Positions 26,711 through 36,199 of a DNA stretch of 64,000 nucleotides are shown here, piece by piece. The DNA is from Sphingomonas chungangi (GTDB lineage Bacteria; Pseudomonadota; Alphaproteobacteria; Sphingomonadales; Sphingomonadaceae). Location: NCBI RefSeq assembly GCF_013778325.1, contig NZ_JACEIB010000003.1:124001-188000 (forward strand). Reading direction: 5' to 3'. Position numbers and translations under genes: made by a program. The notes under the pieces are model-generated. The model did not search any database and was not told where the DNA came from. It saw nothing but the letters and a program-made list of their open reading frames with translations. Position 1 is the stretch's first letter. Each line of letters opens with the position of its first letter.

Positions 26711-26736
26711 GCCCTTAGCCGGATTCGGCCAAGGGC
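26711..26736 (-). terminator. Possible terminator after the GNAT gene
   Basis: An inverted repeat GCCCTT-A-GCCG and CGGC-C-AAGGGC (one mismatch, four-base loop) lies 19 bases past the GNAT stop on the minus strand. Only a short T tract follows, so termination is uncertain. Confidence 0.35.
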
Positions 26737-26754
26737 GCCACCCCGTCGCGTGTC

Positions 26755-27273
26755 TCAGCTCGGCCGATGCTCGTACATGACGCAATCGACCTCCTGGCCG
26801 CGCACCGCGCTCCAGCGCTTCTCGGTCTCGCCGGTCGGGCGGAAGCCGAGCTTCTCCAGCACCCGGCCCGAGGCGGGGTTGTCCGGGAAGTGACCGGAAC
26901 GCAGCTTCATCCGCAGCCCGTCCTTCGCCATGCCGACCACCGCCTGGCCCGCCTCGGTGGCGAAGCCCAGGCCCCAGCAGGGGCGCGCGATCCAGTAATC
27001 GAGCTCGGCGGTCTCGTCGTCGCCGGTTTCGCGCAGCGCGATGCCGCCGACCAGCTTGGGCGCGCCGCGCGTGCGGGCGTAGATCAGCAACTCGGGCAGA
27101 TCCTCCTGGCCGCGATCACGCAGCAGGAACGCTTCCGCGTCCGACTCGCGATAGGGCCACGACGTGCCGGGCAGCTTGTCGATGATCGCCTCGTCGGCGA
27201 TCGCATTGAAAAGGGCTGGGGCGTCCTCGCCCCAACCCGGCCGCAGCAGCAGCCGTTCGGTCCGTGCAAACAT
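26755..27273 (-). CDS. GNAT-family N-acetyltransferase (RimJ/RimL type)
   Basis: A 172-residue Acetyltransf_3-type GNAT protein: starts MFARTERLLLRPGWGEDAPA, then the acetyl-CoA region AELDYWIARPCWGLGFATEA and a C-terminal SGRVLEKLGFRPTGE. Family members acetylate N-termini of proteins or small molecules; the substrate here is unknown. It lies between obg and the ribosomal genes rpmA-rplU with a separate promoter region. Confidence 0.85.
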   Translation of the reverse strand: MFARTERLLLRPGWGEDAPALFNAIADEAIIDKLPGTSWPYRESDAEAFLLRDRGQEDLPELLIYARTRGAPKLVGGIALRETGDDETAELDYWIARPCWGLGFATEAGQAVVGMAKDGLRMKLRSGHFPDNPASGRVLEKLGFRPTGETEKRWSAVRGQEVDCVMYEHRPS

Positions 27274-27365
27274 GGTGGTATTCTCTATGCCTCTCCCACG
27301 CCCGCCGAAACGCCGATAGCGGCGATAAGTTACCGGCGAACGACAGAATATTTTCAGGGAGAAAC

Positions 27366-27405
27366 AAAAAAGGGAGCCGGGGCGACCCGTCTCCCTGACG
27401 GCTCC
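27366..27405 (-). terminator. Terminator of the rplU-rpmA operon
   Basis: On the minus strand GGAGCCG pairs with CGGCTCC (7 bp), and the loop contains a smaller internal stem (GGGAGACGGG region). It is followed by C and six T (complement of 27366-27371). It lies about 57 bases past the rpmA stop. Confidence 0.75.
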
Positions 27406-27462
27406 GCTGAGCGCGGAACCCGGGATCGCCCCTTAGGACGATCCCATGAGAATCGTCCGATG

Positions 27463-27732
27463 TTACTCGGCGGCTTCCGCCATGGCGTCGACCGATACGT
27501 ACTTGCGGCCGAGCTTGCCGTCATGGAAGCGCACGCGGCCGTCTGCGGTCGCGAACAGCGTATGATCTTTGCCGATGCCGACGTTCACGCCCGGATACAC
27601 CTTGGTGCCGCGCTGGCGGATGATGATGTTGCCGCCGATCACTTCCTGACCGCCGAACTTCTTCACGCCGAGACGGCGGCCGGCCGAATCGCGACCGTTG
27701 CGCGAGGAGCCGCCTGCTTTCTTATGTGCCAT
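27463..27732 (-). CDS. rpmA: 50S ribosomal protein L27
   Basis: An 89-residue protein with the L27 start [20 protein letters not shown] and the conserved [20 protein letters not shown] segment. Its N-terminal tail reaches the peptidyl-transferase centre. It stands 23 bases after rplU, the universal order. Confidence 0.98.
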   Translation of the reverse strand: MAHKKAGGSSRNGRDSAGRRLGVKKFGGQEVIGGNIIIRQRGTKVYPGVNVGIGKDHTLFATADGRVRFHDGKLGRKYVSVDAMAEAAE

Positions 27733-27755
27733 TGCTCTTACTCCTTACCTGGCGC

Positions 27756-28124
27756 TCAGGCTTCCGCGGACGCGGCCGGAGCCTCGTCCTTCTTGGCGGC
27801 GGCCTTCTTGGTCGCCTTCTTCTCGGCGCCGCCGACCGACAGGATCTCGAGGATCGTGTGGTACTGGCGGTGGCCGTTGCGGCGGCGATAGTTATGGCGG
27901 CGACGTTTCTTGAAGACGATCACCTTCTCGCCGCGTGCCTGCGCGATGATCTTGGCCGAGACCGAGAGGCCGTCGGTGGACTGGGCTTCGCCGTCCGCGC
28001 CGGCGAACAGGATGTCGCCCAGCGAGATGGTGTCGCCGGCCTCACCGGCCAGCTTCTCGACGACAATCTTGTCTCCGGCGGCGACGCGATACTGCTTGCC
28101 GCCCGTGCGCACGATAGCGAACAT
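27756..28124 (-). CDS. rplU: 50S ribosomal protein L21
   Basis: A 122-residue protein. [20 protein letters not shown] and the segment [20 protein letters not shown] identify L21, which binds 23S rRNA. The C-terminal 20 residues ([20 protein letters not shown]) are a lysine/alanine-rich extension of the kind seen in alphaproteobacteria. Confidence 0.98.
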   Translation of the reverse strand: MFAIVRTGGKQYRVAAGDKIVVEKLAGEAGDTISLGDILFAGADGEAQSTDGLSVSAKIIAQARGEKVIVFKKRRRHNYRRRNGHRQYHTILEILSVGGAEKKATKKAAAKKDEAPAASAEA

Positions 28125-28198
28125 GGCTCTCTCTTCAATCTGGACCTGACGCGCGGGAATGGAGCGGAAGCCCCACGGCCCCGCGCGGAAAGACCGGC

Positions 28199-28227
28199 CG
28201 CCTAAGGGATTCGGGTGAGTCTGTCAA
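28199..28227 (-). promoter_or_regulatory. Probable housekeeping promoter of rplU-rpmA
   Basis: On the minus strand TTGACA (complement of 28222-28227) stands 17 bases from TAGGCG (complement of 28199-28204). The -35 is a perfect consensus and the -10 is weak. It is about 75 bases upstream of the rplU start. Confidence 0.5.
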
Positions 28228-28262
28228 TCATGCATGGAAGCGCGACCGGCAGGTTTTCCCGC

Positions 28263-28655
28263 CTAGTGCCGATGCTCCCGCCGCAACGTGTAGCGGCCGT
28301 CGGCGAAGCCGTCGAACAGGCCGTCGAGAGCGGGATGCTCGACGGGCTCCTCGCTGCGGTCCGCCACCAGATTCTGCTGGCTGACATAGGCGACGTAGCT
28401 GGATTCCGCATTTTCGGCGAGCAGATGATAGAAAGGCTGATCCTTGCGCGGGCGAATGCCTTCCGGAATCGCCTCATACCATTCGTCGGAGTTCGCGAAG
28501 ACGGGATCGACATCGAAGATCACGCCGCGAAAATCGAGCAGCCGGTGCTTCACCACGTCCCCAACCGAGAAACGCGCGTGCACGACCCTGGGCGCCGCGA
28601 GCAGCGCATCCGGCACGATGCGGGCAGGGCCTGCGACGTCGGGGCTGTTGTCCAT
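28263..28655 (-). CDS. hspQ: Heat shock protein HspQ
   Basis: A 130-residue protein of the HspQ/YccV hemimethylated-DNA-binding-like family. The core is VKHRLLDFRGVIFDVDPVFA and IRPRKDQPFYHLLAENAESS. HspQ is a heat-induced specificity factor and substrate of Lon protease. The N-terminal 25 residues are not conserved, so the start is uncertain; the gene is read away from tRNA-Ser. Confidence 0.9.
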   Translation of the reverse strand: MDNSPDVAGPARIVPDALLAAPRVVHARFSVGDVVKHRLLDFRGVIFDVDPVFANSDEWYEAIPEGIRPRKDQPFYHLLAENAESSYVAYVSQQNLVADRSEEPVEHPALDGLFDGFADGRYTLRREHRH

Positions 28656-28782
28656 GGTTCATATCTAGGGCCTCAATCGTATGACACAAGCGCAAGCCTA
28701 CTTGGCAAGCGCGAGGAGTGCCGCTAATGGCCGCGCCTCACGACCCTGCGGCGCCCTGACATGGCCCGCAAGCATGTCTCGC

Positions 28783-29049
<267 letters not shown>

Positions 29050-29054
<5 letters not shown>

Positions 29055-29541
29055 ATGCTCACCGATGCGAAGGTCCGCAGCGCCAAGTGGGCCGATCCAC
29101 GCCCTCGTCCTGCCCGAGGTCGTCCTCGGCGAGGAAGTATTTCGTCGGCTCGCGAAGCGTCTGAGTGACCGTGATGGTTTCGAACTGCTCATTTCCGGCT
29201 TGTTCGACGGCCCGAGCCCGGTGGGCGATGACGTTCGGCGCGGCAACTTCACGGGCATGGCGCGGTTCTGGAGAACCGCCGACAACAAGTCCTACGACAT
29301 CGCGATCCGCGAAAAGCATCATCGCTGGCGCATCGATCGAAGCCAGATCGATGCGCCGCCGGCTATCGGGCGGCGCTCCCGATCCATTGCGCTTTTGCGC
29401 CGCAGCCGACCGTTTCGTTTGCGGACGCGTGCAGAAAATGCCGCGTGGCCGCTAAGCCGACGAGCCTGGGTCCGCGCACGACTCTCAAGGCCTCCGCATG
29501 CGGGTCCTGCGATCAATGGCAGGATCGTCGCAGGTAGGTGA
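29050..29541 (+). CDS. Uncharacterised ORF overlapping the integrase remnant
   Basis: A frame of up to 163 codons with GC-rich third positions from about 29100 to 29350. The likely folded part contains HALVLPEVVLGEEVFRRLAK and WRTADNKSYDIAIREKHHRW; the last 60 residues are arginine-rich and look like read-through. No family is recognised. It shares its beginning with the integrase remnant and its end overlaps the 3' end of the convergent BKACE-type gene, so it may be a gene fragment. Opposite-strand frames here looked less gene-like. Confidence 0.3.
29055..29168 (+). pseudogene. Remnant start of a tyrosine integrase
   Basis: After a good AGGAGA site the ATG opens a frame beginning MLTDAKVRSAK, the typical N-terminus of phage-type tyrosine integrases (usually MLTDAKIRAAK...). 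The similarity stops after about 12 residues: the next part is proline/arginine-rich and ends at 29168. Sited 180 bases past a tRNA gene, it looks like a truncated integrase left after insertion at tRNA-Ser. The match is short and seen by eye. Confidence 0.45.
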
Positions 29542-30468
29542 GGCTGGGCCCCGCAGACCCAGCAGGGCTCGCGCTTCATCCGCCGTGGCTGGCTCATGGC
29601 CCATCTCTGAGAGGATGCGCACCGTCTTCTCCACCTGCTGCGCATTCGACGTCGCGAGCGCGCCTTTGGCGATGAAGAGGCTGTCCTCGAGCCCCACGCG
29701 GACGTGCGCGCCCATCAGCGCGGCCTGCGTGATGAACGGCATCTGATGCCGTCCGGCGGCGAGCACGGACCACGAGAACTGATCCTTGCCGAAGAGGCGG
29801 TCGGCCGCCTGCTTCATGAACATGAGGTTGTCCAGATCCGCGCCGATCCCGCCCAGGATGCCGAAGATCATCTGCACGAAGAAACCCGGGTCGAGGAGGC
29901 CGCGATCGAGGAAGTGCGCGATGTTGTAAAGATGCCCGACATCGTAGCATTCGAGCTCGAACCTCGTGCCGAGCGGACGCAGCGTCTGCAAGATATGGCC
30001 GATGTCCCGGAAGCTGTTCTTGAACACGAAGTCTTCCGAGCCTTCGACGTACGCGCGTTCCCACGGGAATTTCCAGCTGGCGATGCGCGAAGCGGCCGGG
30101 AAGAAGGCGAAGTTGATCGAGCCCATGTTGAGGGAGCACATCTCGGGACGAAAGACGGTCGCTGCCGCCAGCCGCTCCTGAACGCTCATCGTCACGGCAC
30201 CGCCCGTGGTGATGTTGATCACCGCGTCCGTCGCTTCCTGGATGATCGGAATGAACCGCTGGTAGATAGAAGGATCGCCGGTGGGCCTGCCATCCTCGGG
30301 GTCGCGCGCATGCAGATGCAGGATCGCAGCGCCGGCTTTCGCCGCCGCGATAGCCTGTTGGGCGATATCTTCGGGCCGGTAGGGAAGGGCGTCGGACATC
30401 GACGGCACATGCGCGGATCCGGTGACGGCGCACGATATGATAACCTTGGCCACGGCGCTCTGCTCCAT
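29485..30468 (-). CDS. BKACE-type beta-keto acid cleavage enzyme (DUF849)
   Basis: A 327-residue TIM-barrel protein of the former DUF849. The zinc-site motif AILHLHARDPEDGRPTGDPS and the ITTGGAVTMSVQERL and SWSVLAAGRHQMP segments mark the family, which condenses or cleaves beta-keto acids with acetyl-CoA (Kce-type in lysine degradation). The substrate here is unknown; the context suggests a keto acid from aromatic breakdown. It is divergent from the Rieske gene at 30586. Start ATG 30468. Confidence 0.85.
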   Translation of the reverse strand: MEQSAVAKVIISCAVTGSAHVPSMSDALPYRPEDIAQQAIAAAKAGAAILHLHARDPEDGRPTGDPSIYQRFIPIIQEATDAVINITTGGAVTMSVQERLAAATVFRPEMCSLNMGSINFAFFPAASRIASWKFPWERAYVEGSEDFVFKNSFRDIGHILQTLRPLGTRFELECYDVGHLYNIAHFLDRGLLDPGFFVQMIFGILGGIGADLDNLMFMKQAADRLFGKDQFSWSVLAAGRHQMPFITQAALMGAHVRVGLEDSLFIAKGALATSNAQQVEKTVRILSEMGHEPATADEARALLGLRGPASPTCDDPAIDRRTRMRRP

Positions 30469-30536
30469 TTGGACGTGATGGCAATACCGATCCACCGGAA
30501 CGGCAATTCGTAACAGTTGTCGATTGCTCATTTGTG

Positions 30537-30553
30537 GACTAATAGTCAATATA
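30537..30553. promoter_or_regulatory. Operator-like palindrome GACTA-A-TAGTC upstream of a Rieske gene
   Basis: The perfect 11-base palindrome GACTAATAGTC followed by AATATA lies in the divergent region between the BKACE-type and Rieske genes. Nearly the same sequence (GACTATCGGTCAATATA) occurs at 46536. It probably binds one of the local regulators, most simply the TetR protein at 40575. Confidence 0.4.
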
Positions 30554-30585
30554 AGTCGATAAGGGACGGATGTGGAGGACTGCCG

Positions 30586-31704
30586 GTGACTGCTCAGCAC
30601 GAGCCGAATTGCGCTGCGCGAGCCACGCGCAATTACCCCGAGGAGGCGTGGTGGGTCGCGGGCTTCTCGGAAGAGATTTCCGGCACGCCGATCCGCCGCA
30701 TGCTGCTCGATCACGCCGTCGTCCTGTACCGGGGAGCGTCCGGGCGCGTCGTCGCATTGGAGGACCGCTGCGTCCACCGCTGGGCGCCGCTTTCCATGGG
30801 GCGCCCGGCGGGCGACGATATCGTGTGCCCCTATCATGGTTTCCGTTTCGGGCCCGACGGGCAGTGCGTCCATGTGCCCACCCAGCGCGACATTCCCGGC
30901 AAGGCCAAGGTGCGGGCCTTCGAGGTCCGGGAGAGCGCGCCCTTCGTGTGGATCTGGATGGGAAGAGGGGAGCCGGCCGAGGCGCTGCCCGCGACGATCG
31001 ACTGGGCCGAGGATCCCCGGTGGCTGACGATGGGCGCGGCGCTTCCGGTGGATTGCAACTACATGCTGATCCAGGAGAACGTCCTGGACCTCACGCATTT
31101 CGGTTATCTTCATGCAACGACCTTCCAGCAGCCTGGCTGGACGGCGCCCCCTTCCGAGGTCCGGACCGATGCGGGGAGAGTGGGATATCGGCAGCACTTC
31201 ACCGGCATCCGGCTAGCGCCCTTTCAAGCCGGTCCGACAGGGATCGGGCCCGACAAGGATGTCGAGCGCACCGACTGGGGGTGGTTCATGTCTCCAGCGA
31301 TCCATGTCGCCGGCATCGACATCGTCGACCCGTCGCCCGGCGCCGGCAGGCGTGCGGCCTTCTCCAGCCGCATCGTCCATGCGACCACGCCGATCTCGCC
31401 GACGCGATCCCATTATTGGTGGTTCTTCGCGCAGGATTATGCGCTCGACGACGCGCAGGTGGCGCGCGACGTGCGGGCCATCGTCGACGCGACCTTCGAA
31501 GAGGACAAGCGCCTTCTCGAGGTGATCCAGGAGACGATCAGCACCGACGTCCGGCGCGACCAGGCTGTCGAGGTCAGCGTCAAGGCCGACCAGCCCGGTC
31601 TCAAGGCCCGACTCATGCTTCACAAGATGTTGCGACCGGCGGCGCAAGCCCTTTCGAGCCCCGATATGCAGCAGCCGGCTGCCGCGCGTTCACCAAGGGA
31701 ATGA
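30586..31704 (+). CDS. Rieske non-heme iron oxygenase (aromatic O-demethylase type)
   Basis: A 372-residue oxygenase subunit. The Rieske [2Fe-2S] ligands are C62, H64, C81 and H84 (CVHRWAPLSMG...CPYHG). The mononuclear iron site lies in ENVLDLTHFGYLH (two histidines). The overall look is VanA/LigX-type, with formaldehyde as leaving group when it demethylates a methoxyl. GTG start at 30586 has GGAGG eight bases before it; an ATG at 30517 is unlikely. No reductase gene is adjacent. Confidence 0.9.
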   Translation: MTAQHEPNCAARATRNYPEEAWWVAGFSEEISGTPIRRMLLDHAVVLYRGASGRVVALEDRCVHRWAPLSMGRPAGDDIVCPYHGFRFGPDGQCVHVPTQRDIPGKAKVRAFEVRESAPFVWIWMGRGEPAEALPATIDWAEDPRWLTMGAALPVDCNYMLIQENVLDLTHFGYLHATTFQQPGWTAPPSEVRTDAGRVGYRQHFTGIRLAPFQAGPTGIGPDKDVERTDWGWFMSPAIHVAGIDIVDPSPGAGRRAAFSSRIVHATTPISPTRSHYWWFFAQDYALDDAQVARDVRAIVDATFEEDKRLLEVIQETISTDVRRDQAVEVSVKADQPGLKARLMLHKMLRPAAQALSSPDMQQPAAARSPRE

Positions 31705-31710
31705 TCAGGC

Positions 31711-32610
31711 ATGCGCTTCAGGACCCTATCCAAAAACACCCGTCTCGGCATCGCGATCGTCGATCAGGGCGGCGCCATGCGCGCCCTGTTCGATGGGGAC
31801 GACAACTTTCCTGGCACACTGGCCGACTGCCTCGCCGCCGGCCAGGATGCGCTTTCGCATGCTTCCCGCACGCTTCGCGAAGCACCGATCATCGAGGACG
31901 AGAGCGCGGTGCAACTGCTGCCGCCCATCCCGCGGCCGGGCAAGATCATCTGCGTGGGGCTCAATTACCTCGATCACTCTCAGGAAGCCGGAATCCGGGC
32001 GGCGCCGGAATTCCCCAACATCTTCGCACGGTTCGCGAACAGTCTGGTCGCCCACGATCAGCCGATCCTGCTCCCGCGCGTGTCCGACAAGCTGGATTTC
32101 GAAGGCGAACTCGTCGCCGTGGTCGGCAGGCCCGGCCGCTATATCGAACCGGCCCGGGCGCTCGATCATGTCGCCGGCTATTCCATCTTCAACGACGGAT
32201 CGGTACGCGATTATCAGCTCCGCACGGCGCAATGGGTGCTGGGCAAGACCTTCGACCGGACAGGCGGGTTCGGGCCCGATTTCGTCTCTTGGGACGAGTT
32301 GCCGGATGGCGCGAAGGGGTTGCGGCTTGAGACCCGGCTCAATGGCGCCGTCATGCAGCAGGCATCGACCGGCGACATGATCTTCGATGTCGCCACGCTG
32401 GTCTCGATCTGCAGCGAAGCGATGCTCCTGGAGCCCGGCGACATCATCGTGACGGGGACGCCGGCGGGCATCGGCCATGCGCGAAAGCCCCCCGTGTACA
32501 TGACGGCGGGCGATATCTGTGAGGTCAGCATCGAGCAGCTCGGCACGCTGCGCAATCCGATCGCAACCGATGCGGCCAGGGCGGCGCCCGACAGCCACGA
32601 TGCGGGGTGA
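31711..32610 (+). CDS. Fumarylacetoacetate hydrolase (FAH)-family protein
   Basis: A 299-residue FAH-family enzyme. Family motifs KIICVGLNYLDHSQEAG (active-site helix), KLDFEGELVAVVG (E-x-E metal ligands), GYSIFNDGSVRDYQ and PGDIIVTGTPAGIGHARKPP are present. These enzymes hydrolyse or decarboxylate beta-dicarbonyl or 2-oxo acid intermediates. It starts six bases after the Rieske gene, so it is in the same operon. Confidence 0.92.
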   Translation: MRFRTLSKNTRLGIAIVDQGGAMRALFDGDDNFPGTLADCLAAGQDALSHASRTLREAPIIEDESAVQLLPPIPRPGKIICVGLNYLDHSQEAGIRAAPEFPNIFARFANSLVAHDQPILLPRVSDKLDFEGELVAVVGRPGRYIEPARALDHVAGYSIFNDGSVRDYQLRTAQWVLGKTFDRTGGFGPDFVSWDELPDGAKGLRLETRLNGAVMQQASTGDMIFDVATLVSICSEAMLLEPGDIIVTGTPAGIGHARKPPVYMTAGDICEVSIEQLGTLRNPIATDAARAAPDSHDAG

Positions 32611-32617
32611 CGTCGAT

Positions 32618-33583
32618 ATGGATACGTCCCCGGCCGGCGGTCCCGACGCCGGTACGCAAGAATCGGAAGGGCGCGGTCCTGCCGTCCATTCGCTCGACAG
32701 CATCGCGCTCTCCGTGCCGGCCCTTGCCGAGGCGCGCCACTTCCACGAGGCGTTCGGACTGGACGTACGCGAAGAGCAGGGGCTTCTCCTGCTTCGCACG
32801 TTCCCGGGCAGCCATGTCTGGATGCGCGTCCGGGCCGACGCCGGGCTTCACGATGCCAAGAGGCTCGATCACCTGCGCTTCGGTATATTCGCCGGTGATG
32901 AGCTCCGCTTCATCGCCCGGCTGACGTCGCTCGGCATTGCTTTCTCGCAGACGATCGACGGAACGCTGCGACTGGACGGCCCGGGTGGCATCAGGATCGA
33001 GCTGGTGATCGCTGCCAAGAGCTCTCCCGATTGCAAGGCTATGGGCGAGGCCTGCGAGGTGGTCGGCGGGCGCGGGACGGGGCCGCGCCGTCTTCAGCCG
33101 ACGGTCATGCCCAGGCGTCTCGCCCATATAGGGCTCTTCGTGCCTGACCTGATCGGCGCGGTCGCATTCTTCAGCGAGGTCCTCGGCTTGCGCCTCTCGG
33201 ACATATCCGGAGACGAGGTCGCCTTCCTGCACGGCGTGCATGGCAGCGACCACCACATGATCGCGCTTGCACGATCGGATGCCGCCGGCCTCCATCACAG
33301 CAGTTGGGACGTGCCGTCGGTGCAGGCCGTCGGGCTCGGCGCGGCGCAGATGGCCGAGGCCGGCTTCACAGCGGGATGGGGGCTGGGCCGCCACGTGCTT
33401 GGCTCCAATTATTTTCACTACGTCCGCGACCCGTGGGGAAGCTACGCCGAATATTCGGCGGACATGGACTTCATCCCGGCGGGCCTGGCCTGGGACGCCA
33501 AGGACCATCCGGCGGAGGACGCCTTCTATCAGTGGGGACCGCCGCCGCCAGTTGACTTCGGGGTCAACAGGGACGCGCGCTGA
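32618..33583 (+). CDS. Two-domain VOC protein, probable extradiol dioxygenase
   Basis: A 321-residue protein with two glyoxalase/VOC modules. The C-terminal module carries the three metal ligands expected of type I extradiol dioxygenases: H in RRLAHIGLFV, H in AAGLHHSSWDV and E in SYAEYSADMD. The likely substrate is a catechol-type compound. ATG 32618 has GGGGTGA seven bases before it; ATG 32600 is an alternative. It follows the FAH gene by seven bases. Confidence 0.82.
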   Translation: MDTSPAGGPDAGTQESEGRGPAVHSLDSIALSVPALAEARHFHEAFGLDVREEQGLLLLRTFPGSHVWMRVRADAGLHDAKRLDHLRFGIFAGDELRFIARLTSLGIAFSQTIDGTLRLDGPGGIRIELVIAAKSSPDCKAMGEACEVVGGRGTGPRRLQPTVMPRRLAHIGLFVPDLIGAVAFFSEVLGLRLSDISGDEVAFLHGVHGSDHHMIALARSDAAGLHHSSWDVPSVQAVGLGAAQMAEAGFTAGWGLGRHVLGSNYFHYVRDPWGSYAEYSADMDFIPAGLAWDAKDHPAEDAFYQWGPPPPVDFGVNRDAR

Positions 33584-33907
33584 AGGGCCTTCGCGCTTCG
33601 CCGATCAACCCACCGTTCTGGCTTGGAAGACAAGGTAGGGATTTGTTGTACCGGGCGGCAGCAGTCGTGCTGCCGCGAGCACGAATGGCGCCGGTACACA
33701 TCCGAGCGTTGAGAAAAATACATGATATTTCAGATGTATAATCGGCGAGTGGCGAATTTCAGATCTGACGGTACAAGCGCTCGCCGCGAAGCGCCCGCCG
33801 GCCAGCCCGTCGTTGCTAGATTGTGATTGTTGGCGATGAGTCTAAATTCACGGCAGAGGGACAACGTCGATACGTCCCCGTCAAAGCGATAAAAATTGGG
33901 GAGACGG
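33584..33907. other. TonB-receptor upstream region with hairpin and repeat
   Basis: No gene is seen in these 324 bases. A 9-bp hairpin (GCGGCAGCA/TGCTGCCGC, loop GTCG) spans 33655-33676 and may end the preceding operon. The nonamer ATTTCAGAT occurs twice, at 33727-33735 and 33756-33764, 29 bases apart, and could be a binding site. The receptor promoter should be downstream of it. Confidence 0.4.
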
Positions 33908-36097
33908 ATGATGAAAGCAAGCAGTCTTCTTCTCGGGATTTCGATTGCGAGCATGGCGGCGACCTTGGCGCAGGCGCAGGCCCAGAACGGTGCCGCAAGC
34001 GATTCCGCGGTCGCCGACATCGTGGTGACCGCCCAGAAGCGGTCCGAGCGCCTGCAGGACGTCCCGATCGCGGTGAACGTCGCCTCGACGAAGCAGCTGG
34101 AGAATTCCGGCGTGAAGGACCTGCCGCAGCTCCAGGCCATCGTTCCCGGGCTCAATGTCGCAGCAGCGCTCGGCTCCTTCCAGCCGTCGATCCGCGGCGT
34201 CACGACGGCGAGCAATGTCGTCGAGAACCCGGTGTCCCTTTACATTGACGGCGTCTATCTGCCCCAGCAGCAGGAGGGCTTGCGCGACTTGGGCGACGCC
34301 GAGCAGATCACCACGCTCAAGGGGCCGCAGGGCACGCTGTTCGGGCGCAATGCGACGGCGGGCGTGATCCAGATCACCACGCTCGGCCCCGACTTCGACC
34401 CCCATGGCCAGTTCAACATCAGCTATGGCAGCTACCAGACGGTGCGCGCCAACGGGTTCGTGACCGGCGGCTTGACCGACAATATCGCCGCCAGCTTCTC
34501 GGCCGCCTACCAGACCCAGAATGAGGGATGGGGCAAGAGCCTGACCACCGGGCGCGACGAGAACCAGCTCTATCACTCCTATTCGATGCGTGGAAAACTG
34601 CTGTTCAAGGCCAGCGACACCACCTCGATCCTCATCGAGGGCGATTATCTCAACCGAAAGGACAGCGGCGTCGTCTACCAGCCATATCCGGGCACCAAGC
34701 TCGCCTATCAGGGCTTCGGTCCGGTCGACAATCGTTACGACAGCTATAACGGGACGGGGGGCTACACCTATTTCAAGGGTGGTGGCGTCTCGGCGACGAT
34801 CAAGAGCGACCTCGGCTTCGCGAAACTGGTCTCGATCAGCGCCTATCGCGACTCGCATTTCGGCTTCAAGTTCGACCTCACCAACGTCGCCGCGCCGTTG
34901 CTGATCTCGACCGCGGGGGGCAGGAGCCGCATGTACTCGCAGGAGGTCCAGCTGGTCTCGAACTCGAGCGGCCCGTTCAAGTGGTTGACGGGCGTCTATT
35001 ATTTCAACTACCGGCAGGGCTACGACTTCTTCAATCGCGACTTTGCGACGGGGGTCAGCCAGAGCGGCGCTCCCTACCGCTTCGCACCCATCGACCGGAG
35101 CGCCAATTCGGGTTTCGAGAAATCGGAATCGGTGGCGCCCTTCGCCCAGGCCGACCTGAAGGTGGCTTCCGGCACCACCCTGACGGCCGGCCTGCGCTAC
35201 ACATACGAGAAGCGCAGCATGGACGACGGCATCACGCAGGTCACCAATCTCGCCGGTGTCGTGCTGCCCGCCGTGCATATCCCGGCGGAGTCCCTGACCG
35301 CGAACAAGCTGACCTGGCGCTTTGCCGTCGAGCAGAAGCTCGCGCGCGACGTGATGATCTTCGCGTCCTACAATCGCGGCTTCAAGAGCGGCGGTTTCAA
35401 CATCGCCGCCCCCGCCTCTCCGGCCTATCGTCCCGAGCAGCTCGACGACTGGGAGGTTGGCCTCAAGAGCCAGTTCTGGGATCGCAGGATCACGTTCAAC
35501 GCCAACGGCTTCTATTATAAATACCGCAACATCCAGGTGACGCAGTTCACCGGAAACCCACCGACGCAGATCGTCACCAACGGTGCCAAGGCGGAAATCT
35601 ACGGCGTGGACGTCGATTTCAGTGCCCGGTTGACGAGGGGGCTGACGCTGTCCGGCGGCGTAGAGCTGCTCCATCCCAATTTCACGCAATATCCGAATGC
35701 GCCGCTCAACCTCGATCTTGCGAGCGGCGGCGTCGCGACCAGTAGCTTCGATGCGGACGGCCAGCGCCTGCCGTTCGCCCGCAAGTTCGTGGGCACGCTG
35801 GCGGCGGACTATGTGACGCACGCCTTCGGGGGCAACCTCGCCTTCAACGTCACGGCGACGCGCAGCGGCGACTATTATTTCGAGCCCGACAATATCGTGA
35901 GGCAGCCTGCCTACACGATGCTGAACGCCGGCGTGAAGCTGTCCGATGCCCAGGATCGGCTGAGCCTTCGCTTCGGTGTCACCAATGGGCTGAACGAGGC
36001 GATCATCATCCGCAACGCGACCCTCGCCTTTGGGCACCTCGTTTCCTACGGATCCCCGCCGCGTGAGTTCACGGTGACCCTTGGCGCGAAATTCTAG
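33908..36097 (+). CDS. TonB-dependent outer-membrane receptor
   Basis: A 729-residue receptor. A signal peptide covers the first 24 residues (MASMAATLAQA region), followed by a TonB-box-like VADIVVTAQKRSERLQDVPI and a plug domain with QGTLFGRNATAGVIQITT. The rest is a 22-strand barrel ending in TVTLGAKF. ATGs at 33908 and 33911 both follow a GGGGAGA site. In sphingomonads such receptors take up aromatic or hydrophobic substrates; this one probably imports the substrate of the catabolic cluster. Confidence 0.92.
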   Translation: MMKASSLLLGISIASMAATLAQAQAQNGAASDSAVADIVVTAQKRSERLQDVPIAVNVASTKQLENSGVKDLPQLQAIVPGLNVAAALGSFQPSIRGVTTASNVVENPVSLYIDGVYLPQQQEGLRDLGDAEQITTLKGPQGTLFGRNATAGVIQITTLGPDFDPHGQFNISYGSYQTVRANGFVTGGLTDNIAASFSAAYQTQNEGWGKSLTTGRDENQLYHSYSMRGKLLFKASDTTSILIEGDYLNRKDSGVVYQPYPGTKLAYQGFGPVDNRYDSYNGTGGYTYFKGGGVSATIKSDLGFAKLVSISAYRDSHFGFKFDLTNVAAPLLISTAGGRSRMYSQEVQLVSNSSGPFKWLTGVYYFNYRQGYDFFNRDFATGVSQSGAPYRFAPIDRSANSGFEKSESVAPFAQADLKVASGTTLTAGLRYTYEKRSMDDGITQVTNLAGVVLPAVHIPAESLTANKLTWRFAVEQKLARDVMIFASYNRGFKSGGFNIAAPASPAYRPEQLDDWEVGLKSQFWDRRITFNANGFYYKYRNIQVTQFTGNPPTQIVTNGAKAEIYGVDVDFSARLTRGLTLSGGVELLHPNFTQYPNAPLNLDLASGGVATSSFDADGQRLPFARKFVGTLAADYVTHAFGGNLAFNVTATRSGDYYFEPDNIVRQPAYTMLNAGVKLSDAQDRLSLRFGVTNGLNEAIIIRNATLAFGHLVSYGSPPREFTVTLGAKF

Positions 36098-36199
36098 GCG
36101 GCGTTCGGTGCCTTCATCGGAAGCGGCGAGGGGGTGGAGACCGCTCGCCGCTCGCTCGCTTCGTGCCATGGGTAGCGCTCCGATCGAGGAGATCGTCAT
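36098..36199 (+). terminator. Possible terminator after the TonB receptor gene
   Basis: A perfect 9-bp stem, AGCGGCGAG at 36122-36130 and CTCGCCGCT at 36144-36152, lies 25 bases past the receptor stop. No T tract follows, so it is at best Rho-assisted; it could also be a leader structure. Confidence 0.3.

Noticed and set aside
24400-26718. 772-codon open frame on the plus strand over proB and obg
   Set aside because: Antisense to two unmistakable genes; no recognisable motif.
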